Positions 33,748-40,724 of a stretch of 40,724 nucleotides of DNA are shown here, piece by piece (the stretch's first letter is position 1; each line of letters starts with the position of its first letter). Where the stretch lies: the NCBI GenBank assembly GCA_937923325.1, contig CAKZUQ010000039.1, positions 1-40,724 on the forward strand, in the 5' to 3' direction. This DNA comes from an uncultured Bacteriovoracaceae bacterium (GTDB lineage: Bacteria > Bdellovibrionota > Bacteriovoracia > Bacteriovoracales > Bacteriovoracaceae). The notes under the pieces are model-generated. The model made no database searches. It saw nothing but the letters and a program-made list of their open reading frames with translations, and was not told where the DNA came from. Position numbers and translations under genes: made by a program.

Positions 33748-35757
33748 TTACTTCTTTTTTAATTCAAGTAATTGTTTTTCTATATTTTGTATTTCTCTTA
33801 ATACTTCAATACTTTCTAGTTCTGTTCTCGCATTTTTTTGTTTAGCGAATTGAACTTTTTTGGCCAGTTGTAGCTTTTCTTTTTGAAGTCGAATTCCATA
33901 ATCACGTAATAGCTTTTCGACAACTTTTTTATCTAACTTCAACTTATTATAATTAAAAAGAGCTGATGCAATAACATTTTTAATATCTAAACTGATGTCC
34001 TCTTCAAGTTTAGATTTAATAAAATTTGTATAGTCCGCATCGTCTATTTCTAAATAAATGTTCTTCAGCCAATTAACAATCTGTTTTACCTCAGAATGGT
34101 CTATTAAATCAAGTATTTCAGCAATTTGTTTGTTTTCTAGACACTCTGGGTTAGAGATTAATTGGTCCAAAAACATAAGCTCCGCTTTACCAGGTGCGTT
34201 GGATATTGGAGTAATTTCAGGAGTTGTTTGAATTCGCTCTTCTTCCAACGCGATATTACCCATAGCGCCATGAAAGTTGTCGTAACCCATCTGTTCTTCA
34301 TCGAAGTGCGGCATATAATTGTCATCTGGCATTGGAGGACCATCGTATTGTGATGCAGGTTGTTGGTTCTGAGCTGGCTTGGGCTTTGGAGCTGCTTTTT
34401 TTGCAACTGGTTTGGCCGGAGCTTTTTTATATCTATTTTTCTTCTGTTCAATTTCTTCTAGATGTTTTTTGTATGCCTCGATAATATCATCGTTTGATGA
34501 CTTTAGACCTAATGATTGTGCTGCGTTAATTGCTTTCTCTTTTGCAACTAAGTTATCTTTAAGTGGAGAAAGAATATCAAAAACATCTTTTAAAGTTGCT
34601 AGTTTATTATCTGTTGTCTCTGGAATAGGGTTTGGAATAACTTGGTCGATTTGAAAGTCTACAAAAGTTGGTGCGGCCTCAATTCTTTTATCAAGCTCAA
34701 GACGACCAAACTCATTTAAAAACTCATCAGGATCTTTTGACGGCTCAAAGTTCAAGTATTTTGGAAGTATACCCATTGGCAAAAAGAATTGATTCATTCT
34801 CTCCATTCCTTGGATACCAGCTTTATCTGAATCCATAGCAAGGTAGATATTCTTAGTCATGTTGCTAAGAGTTTTGGCACACCCTTCACTAAAGGCGGTA
34901 CCCATTGAACCAACAGAGTTTGTGTAGCCAAATTGATGAAGAACAACAACATCCATATTTCCTTCCACAATGATCACTGAATCTTTCTGTCTTATGTGGT
35001 TTTTGGCGATATTAAATCCATACATGATATTTCCCTTATCAAAGATAAAAGACTCTCTTGAATTCATGTATTTAGGTTGTTGACCTTCTTTAACAGCTCT
35101 ACATTGGAAACCACGAACTTGGCCGCCATGATCACAAATAGGGAATACAATACGGTCACGAAAAAAATCAAACTGACCAGGACCATTTCTGCTATCACCA
35201 ATAAGACCAATTTCTTTAGCAAGTGTTATGGCATAATTTTTTTCTTTTTCATTGGGGATAGAGTTTAAATAGTTCGTTAAAGAGTTATGACTGGGAGCAA
35301 ATCCAATTCCAAAATCCTTAACCGACTCCTGTGTAAGATTTCTACTTTTTAAAAAGTCTGTAAATTCTTTTGGTTTCACTTCTGAAGCAACTTTTTTATA
35401 AAGCCTGTTGGCACCATTTAAAACTCTAAACCCCATATCAAATTTAGGATTTTTTTCTTTTTTACTAAACTCATCAATTGGAATTGAAAGCTGACCAGCT
35501 ATATCTTTAACAGCTTCAATAAAGTCTAAGTTTTTAAAGTCTTGAACAAACTTAATTCCATCACCAGCAGCCCCACAAGCAAAGCACTTGTAAACACCTT
35601 TGGAGTCACTAACACTCATAGAGGGCTTAGTGTCATTATGAAAAGGGCAAACACCTTTAAAATCTGCGCCACGTTTTGAAATTGGATAATAGAAACCAAT
35701 TACACTCGATATCGGCGTATCTTTTATGATATTTTTTGCTTCTTCAATACTTGCCAC
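33748..35757 (-). CDS. dnaG: DNA primase
   Basis: The 669-aa product shows the CHC2 zinc finger (CPFHNDTKPSM and YKCFACGAAGD, residues about 37-65), the conserved RNA-polymerase-like core, and the TOPRIM metal site EGNMDVVVLHQFG then AMDSDKAG. A Pro/Lys/Gln-rich linker (about residues 440-470) precedes the C-terminal helicase-binding region. It makes RNA primers at replication forks. It sits between trmB and rpoD; the ATG is 21 bases beyond the trmB stop. GCTTCTTCAATACTT at the start encodes MASIEEAKNIIKD, typical for the family. Confidence 0.96.
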   Translation of the reverse strand: MASIEEAKNIIKDTPISSVIGFYYPISKRGADFKGVCPFHNDTKPSMSVSDSKGVYKCFACGAAGDGIKFVQDFKNLDFIEAVKDIAGQLSIPIDEFSKKEKNPKFDMGFRVLNGANRLYKKVASEVKPKEFTDFLKSRNLTQESVKDFGIGFAPSHNSLTNYLNSIPNEKEKNYAITLAKEIGLIGDSRNGPGQFDFFRDRIVFPICDHGGQVRGFQCRAVKEGQQPKYMNSRESFIFDKGNIMYGFNIAKNHIRQKDSVIIVEGNMDVVVLHQFGYTNSVGSMGTAFSEGCAKTLSNMTKNIYLAMDSDKAGIQGMERMNQFFLPMGILPKYLNFEPSKDPDEFLNEFGRLELDKRIEAAPTFVDFQIDQVIPNPIPETTDNKLATLKDVFDILSPLKDNLVAKEKAINAAQSLGLKSSNDDIIEAYKKHLEEIEQKKNRYKKAPAKPVAKKAAPKPKPAQNQQPASQYDGPPMPDDNYMPHFDEEQMGYDNFHGAMGNIALEEERIQTTPEITPISNAPGKAELMFLDQLISNPECLENKQIAEILDLIDHSEVKQIVNWLKNIYLEIDDADYTNFIKSKLEEDISLDIKNVIASALFNYNKLKLDKKVVEKLLRDYGIRLQKEKLQLAKKVQFAKQKNARTELESIEVLREIQNIEKQLLELKKK

Positions 35758-35778
35758 TAATGCCTTGGTTGAATGAAT

Positions 35779-36537
35779 TTATTTTTTAGATTTAAGAACC
35801 ATCGCTTTAATCTTAATACCTTTTGATAGAAAAATCTTCTCAAACTTCGTAATAAATGAAGCCAAGAAATGATCTGGATGTTCACCGCGTAAATCAAAAG
35901 TCTTAAAAATAATTTCAAATCGATTCTTAGGAAGCTCTTTTTCCATTTCCTCTAACATCCACTCAAAATATCCATCATGATCAGTCTTTATTAAAAACTC
36001 GCCACCTGGTTTTAATACTTTATACGCTTCATCTAGAAATCTAGCTTGAAATAATCTCTTTTTATGATGACGTGCTTTTGGCCATGGATCAGGAAAGAAA
36101 TAGAATACTTTCGTTAATTCACTTTCACCAAATATATGCCCAAGACGCTCTCCTCGACCTCGTAAGTACTTAAAATTCTTAAATTGAAGACTTGCTAGCT
36201 TTTTTGCTAAATGAAAACTTCTTTTGAATCTATGATCAAGCCCAATGAAATTAACATCAGGATTTTTTTGGGTGTAATCGATCATGAAATGGCCATAACC
36301 AGTCCCTATTTCAGTATGAAGCTCAGCATCTCTTTTAAACGCTTTCTTATTCCAGTTCCCAGCATTAGCTTCAGCTTCATCGTCACGTAGAACGAATTCA
36401 TCAAATACAGCTAGTCTGTCATGGTACGGATTATCATGCGTGTACTCGAAATTCTCGCCAAATGCGCGATCTTTCTCGTTTGTTTTTTGTTTCTTTTCTT
36501 CTACTTGTACTTCAGTATTTTCATTAATGTCAGTCAT
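35779..36537 (-). CDS. trmB: tRNA (guanine-N7)-methyltransferase
   Basis: The 252-aa product has the SAM-binding motif TEIGTGYGHFM (near residue 74), GLDHRFKR and the TrmB signature FYFFPDPWPKARHHKKRLFQ with a following KPGGEFLIKTDH. It methylates G46 of tRNA to m7G. The N-terminal ~30 residues are charged and variable. The start at 36537 has no Shine-Dalgarno sequence and TATAAG ends 7 bases before it. The gene is the promoter-proximal member of the trmB-dnaG-rpoD cluster, so the leaderless promoter probably drives all three. Confidence 0.93.
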   Translation of the reverse strand: MTDINENTEVQVEEKKQKTNEKDRAFGENFEYTHDNPYHDRLAVFDEFVLRDDEAEANAGNWNKKAFKRDAELHTEIGTGYGHFMIDYTQKNPDVNFIGLDHRFKRSFHLAKKLASLQFKNFKYLRGRGERLGHIFGESELTKVFYFFPDPWPKARHHKKRLFQARFLDEAYKVLKPGGEFLIKTDHDGYFEWMLEEMEKELPKNRFEIIFKTFDLRGEHPDHFLASFITKFEKIFLSKGIKIKAMVLKSKK

Positions 36538-36573
36538 AGGGTGGCTTATAGCGCAGTGTTCACATTTTGTACA
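36535..36573 (-). promoter_or_regulatory. Promoter of trmB-dnaG-rpoD, leaderless
   Basis: On the minus strand, TGTACA (36568-36573), 17 bases and TATAAG (36545-36550) form a plausible promoter; the ATG at 36537 follows 7 bases after the -10 box. No Shine-Dalgarno sequence is present. Confidence 0.55.
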
Positions 36574-36661
36574 CTAAGGAATTAATTACAATCCAGCGTG
36601 ATTTGAGTGGCAAATCTATGTATTATTTAAGGATATTAATTACTTAAAGCTTGGAGTGACC

Positions 36662-37450
36662 TTGAAAAAGATTATCGGATTATTAGCAATTTTATCATTT
36701 ACTGTGGCGTGTAAGGATGTTGAAAAGAACCCTGGTGGTTGTGATTATGGTTATACAAGTGATGGTGCTGGTGAGTGCTTATCAAGTGAATATTCATATA
36801 ATTTGAAAATTAATGATGCCAATAAAAACTTATACGGACGTAATCTTGTTCTTAAATATATAAATTCAAATAATGGTGATTATGACTTAGTTTGGCTTAC
36901 AGCTCAGCTAAGAGAAGATATGTTGAAAGATGGTATTATTACTAAGTTAGTAGAAATTGAATATGAAAGGCCAAAATTACAGTTACGTGCAGATGAATTA
37001 CATACCTTTTTAGAAGGAATATACTATTCAGTGTCAGTAAACACTTGGGATGAACAAAGCAAAGCTAGAGCGCACAGTGATATCTTAGATAACCCACCAA
37101 TTCAGCAAAATGGACTATTTGATAGACCAATTAGTGATTATACGGTTAGTGAGTTAGCTGAGTTATCTCAAAAGAAACAAAACTTACTAAATAGACTGGA
37201 AGCTCTTGCTGATCAAAGCTTGATAGAAGTTGAATCAAAATCAATTAGAAGAAATTCAGATAGAGGCTATATTGATGTTTTAAATGTATTTTTTAACCCA
37301 TCGAGTACAGTACTAACCAATACAAATAAATCTATTGAGGAAAGCCCCGAATGTGAAGGCCGAGTATATGAGTGTAAAGTAGAACTTCAACAAGAAATAG
37401 AAGAGCTTTTTAATGATCTTTACCATAGCACTTACAAGAATTTGTTCTAA
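36662..37450 (+). CDS. Predicted lipoprotein of unknown function
   Basis: Starting at TTG 36662 (TTGGAG 5 bases upstream) the 262-aa product is MKKIIGLLAILSFTVAC, a lipobox ending at Cys17. The GTG at 36656, six bases earlier, lies over the GGAG and is less likely. The mature protein has further cysteines (GGCDYG, GECLSS, ECEGRVYECK) and acidic helices near the C-terminus. No family is recognised. It is followed, after 48 bases, by the paired barrel genes. Confidence 0.72.
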   Translation: MKKIIGLLAILSFTVACKDVEKNPGGCDYGYTSDGAGECLSSEYSYNLKINDANKNLYGRNLVLKYINSNNGDYDLVWLTAQLREDMLKDGIITKLVEIEYERPKLQLRADELHTFLEGIYYSVSVNTWDEQSKARAHSDILDNPPIQQNGLFDRPISDYTVSELAELSQKKQNLLNRLEALADQSLIEVESKSIRRNSDRGYIDVLNVFFNPSSTVLTNTNKSIEESPECEGRVYECKVELQQEIEELFNDLYHSTYKNLF

Positions 37451-37461
37451 TAAAAATTAAT

Positions 37462-37501
37462 TTGACGCATGAGTGCTAGCATTGAACAATGTTAGCACAT
37501 G
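37462..37501 (+). promoter_or_regulatory. Promoter with a 26-bp palindrome ending at the start codon
   Basis: TTGACG (37462-37467), a 17-bp spacer and AACAAT (37485-37490) precede ATG 37499 by 8 bases, giving a near-leaderless mRNA. GTGCTAGCATTG (37473-37484) and CAATGTTAGCAC (37487-37498) are a 12-bp inverted repeat with one mismatch around AA, covering the -10 and reaching the ATG. It is a strong operator candidate; an upstream-gene terminator is less likely because no T-run follows. Confidence 0.6.
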
Positions 37502-39007
37502 AAAAATCTAATCTTATTCCTTATAGTCGCTTTGGTTTCGACGAGTGTATTCTCTCGTGATGCCCTGGTATTAAAACTCAAAGACTGTCGATATCTAAAA
37601 GGCTTTATTCTTTCTGTTGATGACAAAATAAGCTTTCTGGATCTAAGCGGTAAAATTCAAAAACTGAATGAAGATCAAATATCACTGATTCTAACTTATG
37701 GTATTTCTGAATCTCCCTTTAAAAAGAAAACAAGATTCTCAAAGGGCTTTAAAAAGAACTTAAAGAATATTTATCTTCGATCAGAAGATAAAGTTATTAC
37801 CGGTTTTCCATTTCAATATATTGAAGATCTAAGTTTCATTATGGGTGTTGATGGAAAAATGTATGTATTATCGCTGTCAGAAATAGTTTCTATAAAGGAC
37901 TATCAAGGTGACCTTAAGCAAACATTTGGAACAAACAAAGGTTATTATTTTGACTACACTGATTATCAAACAGGTTGTAAAACCAAAAAGGAATCTGGCA
38001 AGGTTGCACTAAGACCAGTTAGAGTCCTAGGGGATAGGATTAAAGTTTCCGAGTTTATTGAAAACTATAAAAAAGGTTATAGAAAATTTGTCGATCTACA
38101 AGAAAGAACACTCTTTTATGCAAAACCATTTTTATATCCAAAAAGAAATAGACTTGGAATTGTAGCAATAGAATCAAAGAAGACACCACTTCCATTTTAT
38201 TATCAGTGGACAACTGGTGAGGATTTTCATTTTCAAAGTGTAAACAGGTTTGGAGGAATGGTAAGTCCATATCTTCCAACTTTTGAAGCTGGAAGTGTAA
38301 TGAGCTCCGAGTTTAAATCTCACTTTTTTCACGGTTACTTTGAAGGTAATATTTTAGGCTTAAGTTCAGGGAATATCCCCAGTGATTTTTCAGCTGATGC
38401 TCCCAAAGTAACAAGTGTGGTTACAAATTATAATTATATGGCCTTTATGGGAGGAGATTGGAAAAAATATTCTTTTTCATATGGCGGTGGTTATCTAACT
38501 CCTTATTTACAATTCAAAAAGTCAGAAGTTAGAGAGATGACTGCAAATAAGTTAGCAACAGCTGTAATGGTTCGTTATACAGGGGAGTGGCTAAAGCTTA
38601 AAGGTGTTACCTATATTATAGATGATGCTTCGAGTACGAATTTTAAAATTGCTGATCAAATTAATATTACTTCGAACACTGTAACTAATATTGATTCATA
38701 TACTGTAAAAGGAAATTTTTATAGGTTTGGGGCTGAGATTGACTTACCCGATAGCATAAGCCTAGGAGCAGATTACTTAATCGGATCTGGAGAGTATGAA
38801 GAGAAGGCCGCTACAGATACAAACTCAATGAAGTTTACGACTAATGAATATATGGTTTATTTAAAAAAACAATTTGGTCATTATATAACATTAAAGGCAA
38901 TTATGAAGTCTAATTCAACTGAAATAGATCAGAATATTTCTAATGTAAAAGCAATTGATGAAAATAATGAAACATCTTATGGAGGTATCTTTGAACTTCT
39001 ATTCTAA
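37499..39007 (+). CDS. Exported beta-barrel protein with SH3/Sm-like N-terminal repeats (paralog 1)
   Basis: The 502-aa product has a signal peptide ending VFS-RD (near residue 19). Two beta-rich units follow, near residues 22-66 (KLKDCRYLKGFILSVDD, then GKIQKLNEDQISLI) and 95-135 (DKVITGFPFQYIE, GKMYVLSLSEIVSI), with the Sm/SH3-like strand pattern. The remaining ~300 residues have alternating hydrophobic/polar strands rich in Tyr and Phe and end FELLF, as expected for an outer-membrane barrel with a C-terminal Phe. It is the first of two tandem paralogs overlapping by 17 bases. Function unknown. The start follows the promoter at 37462. Confidence 0.75.
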   Translation: MKNLILFLIVALVSTSVFSRDALVLKLKDCRYLKGFILSVDDKISFLDLSGKIQKLNEDQISLILTYGISESPFKKKTRFSKGFKKNLKNIYLRSEDKVITGFPFQYIEDLSFIMGVDGKMYVLSLSEIVSIKDYQGDLKQTFGTNKGYYFDYTDYQTGCKTKKESGKVALRPVRVLGDRIKVSEFIENYKKGYRKFVDLQERTLFYAKPFLYPKRNRLGIVAIESKKTPLPFYYQWTTGEDFHFQSVNRFGGMVSPYLPTFEAGSVMSSEFKSHFFHGYFEGNILGLSSGNIPSDFSADAPKVTSVVTNYNYMAFMGGDWKKYSFSYGGGYLTPYLQFKKSEVREMTANKLATAVMVRYTGEWLKLKGVTYIIDDASSTNFKIADQINITSNTVTNIDSYTVKGNFYRFGAEIDLPDSISLGADYLIGSGEYEEKAATDTNSMKFTTNEYMVYLKKQFGHYITLKAIMKSNSTEIDQNISNVKAIDENNETSYGGIFELLF

Positions 39008-40475
39008 ACTCACTTTTATCGTTTTTATTACTTTCATCTCCATTAAGGCGATGGCCATGGATATTAAAGCGGTTTATCTTTCATCATGTCAAAGAGAAGT
39101 TGGTGTCGTTGTAAAGGCAAGTACATCTTATATTGATATGTTTAACTTAGATGGTAAAACTGTTCGTGTACCGAGATATGAAATTGTAGGTGTAAGCTCT
39201 TATCCTATTGAATCATTTCCTGTTGAAAAATTAAAAGCTAAATCAAATTTAGATTTATATAGTTTTAAAACTAAGTATAAAAAATCAATTGTTCCGTTAG
39301 TAACTGGATGGCCAATTTCATTTTCTAAAAATAAAATTTCAGTTTTATCTACTAGTGGAGAAGAGATTCCTTTTTCTAGGGATAGTATTTGGGACATATC
39401 AAAATCAGCCTCACAATCTAAATATAATTTATCCAAAGTTAAGGTTAGGTCTAGATATAATTTCCTTCACCCAGTAGGGCTTAGAAAGTGTAAGAACAAA
39501 ATTTATGGTAAGGGAAAAAGACTAGTTGAAGTAGCGCCTCAGGAGTTTATTAGTGATCCTATTGAAATTAAACGTAGGTTTGATCGAATAAAAAAAGAGA
39601 AGAACATTTTAGATGCATACGTTATTAGTAAAAGTTTTTATTCAGTTCCCCAAGTTTATGAAAACAAAACGACTTTAGGTCTATGGTTATCAGGGAACTC
39701 TCGTCACGGAGCAAGTGAGAATAGAGCAAATAACTGGGCTCCAATTTTAGAAAATCAATTTTCATCGGGACCTTATGGTTATCAACATATTTTTTCTACT
39801 GGAGCATCAACGAATCAATTTTTTATCCATGAAGAACCTCAAACTCAGTTCTTTTATAGGTTTAAAGCGGATTACTTTCACCTTGCTTATTATTTAGATC
39901 CGACATTAATTCTAATGGGAAAAAAATACAGATGGTTTAAACATGAGATGGGAGTTGGAGAGTATCGTGTAAATGATATGAACTTTATAGAAATGGGTTT
40001 TGATTATTCTAATATTTCAATTCTTATGCAAGTAGCGAATGAAGTTCAAATTGGTTATAAGTACGATAATAAAACTTTCTTTGATGGAAGCTTAACTGTT
40101 CCAAAATATGGTTTAGAGTATAGGAATCACCGCTTTGGCGTTAATTTTCTTATTGGCGCTGCTAGTGAAAATGTCAGAAGTGATGATTATACAGATGGTT
40201 CTGGCTTTAGAATTAGTCAGTTTGAATTAGATGTTCTTAGAGTGAATTATTTTAGAGAGTTAAATGACACTTGGAAAATTAACCTTTCATATATTACAAG
40301 AAAGTTGAAAGTTGATAATTTTAACACTGACACTAGTGTCTATTCATTACTTGGTGAGTATAAGATGACTTATAAGTATATACTTAAGTCATATGTTTCT
40401 AATGAGCATGTTAAAACCGATACGGATGAATACCACTTTTTGAAATTAGGTCTTAATGCGAATTTAGTGTTTTAA
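38991..40475 (+). CDS. Exported beta-barrel protein with SH3/Sm-like N-terminal repeats (paralog 2)
   Basis: Starting at TTG 38991 with GGAGG 5 bases upstream, the 494-aa product has a signal peptide (MNFYSKLTFIVFITFISIKA, cleavage near AMA-MD). It shares the layout of the previous gene: an N-terminal unit (LSSCQREVGVVVKA, DGKTVRVPRYEIVGV), a second one (IVPLVTGWPISF, GEEIPFSRDSIWDI) and a C-terminal barrel-like half ending ANLVF. The in-frame start at 38955 would overlap more and lacks a signal sequence at its N-terminus. The two genes are presumably co-transcribed and translationally coupled. Confidence 0.75.
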   Translation: MNFYSKLTFIVFITFISIKAMAMDIKAVYLSSCQREVGVVVKASTSYIDMFNLDGKTVRVPRYEIVGVSSYPIESFPVEKLKAKSNLDLYSFKTKYKKSIVPLVTGWPISFSKNKISVLSTSGEEIPFSRDSIWDISKSASQSKYNLSKVKVRSRYNFLHPVGLRKCKNKIYGKGKRLVEVAPQEFISDPIEIKRRFDRIKKEKNILDAYVISKSFYSVPQVYENKTTLGLWLSGNSRHGASENRANNWAPILENQFSSGPYGYQHIFSTGASTNQFFIHEEPQTQFFYRFKADYFHLAYYLDPTLILMGKKYRWFKHEMGVGEYRVNDMNFIEMGFDYSNISILMQVANEVQIGYKYDNKTFFDGSLTVPKYGLEYRNHRFGVNFLIGAASENVRSDDYTDGSGFRISQFELDVLRVNYFRELNDTWKINLSYITRKLKVDNFNTDTSVYSLLGEYKMTYKYILKSYVSNEHVKTDTDEYHFLKLGLNANLVF

Positions 40476-40492
40476 AGTTGAATGAATTATTT

Positions 40493-40521
40493 GAAAAAAA
40501 AGGGGAGCCTTCTAGCTCCCC
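40493..40521 (-). terminator. Terminator between the barrel gene and flagellin
   Basis: GGGGAGC (40502-40508) and GCTCCCC (40515-40521) form a perfect 7-bp stem with a 6-base loop. Eight or nine A residues just left of it give a T-run on the minus strand, so it ends the flagellin transcript; the plus strand has AATTCATTCATTT after the stem and may end the barrel operon too. Confidence 0.8.
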
Positions 40522-40549
40522 AATTCATTCATTTACTTCTGGGATTGGT

Positions 40550-40724
40550 CTAACCAATCAGTCTCATTGCTTGCGATGGAATTGAGTTAGCTTGAGATAA
40601 TACAGATATACCACCTTGTTTCATGATATTATTCTGAGTGTTCTTAGCTGTCGCTTCCGCGTAATCAACATCTCTGATTCGGCTATTTGCAGCTGACATA
40701 TTCTCTACACTTGTTTCTAGTGAT
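40550..40724 (-). CDS. Flagellin, C-terminal end (partial)
   Basis: The frame closing with TAG at 40550-40552 on the minus strand reads SLETSVENMSAANSRIRDVD, YAEATAKNTQNNIMKQGG and SVLSQANSIPSQAMRLIG, the D0/D1 C-terminal helix of bacterial flagellins (NLSAAESRIRDVD...QANQ). It is secreted and polymerises into the filament. The rest of the gene lies beyond the right edge. The presence of flagellin fits a swimming cell. Confidence 0.93.
   Translation of the reverse strand, partial: SLETSVENMSAANSRIRDVDYAEATAKNTQNNIMKQGGISVLSQANSIPSQAMRLIG

Noticed and set aside
36656..36661. GTG at 36656 as start of the lipoprotein gene
   Set aside because: It overlaps the GGAG that serves as ribosome-binding site for TTG 36662, which gives a normal lipoprotein signal.
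37473..37498. The palindrome as a rho-independent terminator of the 36662 gene
   Set aside because: No T-run follows on either strand side; it ends exactly at a start codon and overlaps a -10 box.
1..40724. CRISPR arrays, tRNA or rRNA genes, insertion sequences
   Set aside because: No regularly spaced repeats, cloverleaf-like genes, rRNA segments or transposase motifs were seen when reading through the window.

Overview
The window looks like chromosome from an A+T-rich, Gram-negative, flagellated bacterium. Many lipoprotein signal peptides, two outer-membrane beta-barrel candidates with a C-terminal Phe, a flagellin tail, degenerate hybrid histidine kinases and a DUF3015/DUF4105 gene pair are most like the marine predatory Bdellovibrionota (Bacteriovorax/Halobacteriovorax type). 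That placement is inference from gene content; no rRNA gene is present to confirm it.

Layout. 1-213 is the tail of a UDP-glucose 6-dehydrogenase gene followed by a terminator; 312-731 is a small lipoprotein (-). After a 607-base stretch without a clear gene, a tightly overlapping six-gene operon (1339-6952) encodes a putative HExxH metalloprotein, an SDR with an altered active site, an AzlC/AzlD-type exporter, a periplasmic binding protein and a membrane hybrid histidine kinase. 7017-9833 holds a STAND/AAA-like ATPase, a GNAT acetyltransferase (-) lying between two decayed gene tails, and a gamma-glutamylcyclotransferase-like gene; a 54-aa gene (-) follows. 10188-13181 is a very large lipoprotein.

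13196-17320 (-) is a dlt-like cassette: adenylation enzyme, carrier protein, MBOAT acyltransferase and SGNH-like protein. It is divergent from a group II PLP decarboxylase (17404-18801). An OmpR-type regulator (-), the tail of a lost subtilase gene, galE, a metalloprotease-like lipoprotein, a DUF3015 protein, a DUF4105 protein, an alpha/beta hydrolase lipoprotein (-) and queC follow. 25160-28663 holds secreted proteins of unknown function, one with a possible beta-pore-forming hairpin, plus a 33-aa candidate membrane peptide.

The core block on the minus strand is trmB-dnaG-rpoD (36537 down to 31967), then a SWIM/SNF2 helicase gene. The right end has a lipoprotein, two tandem paralogous barrel proteins and the 3' end of a flagellin gene (-).

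Two patterns stand out. First, many genes without a Shine-Dalgarno sequence (7017, 9032, 17320, 19481, 24353, 27169, 36537, 37499) have a -10-like box 3-9 bases before the start codon, as expected for leaderless mRNAs. Second, several intergenic spaces keep the C-terminal tails of otherwise deleted genes (8148-8267, 9107-9163, 19574-19672), which records repeated gene loss and replacement. The best candidates for an undescribed system are the exporter/sensor operon at 1339-6952 and the dlt-like cassette paired with a decarboxylase.
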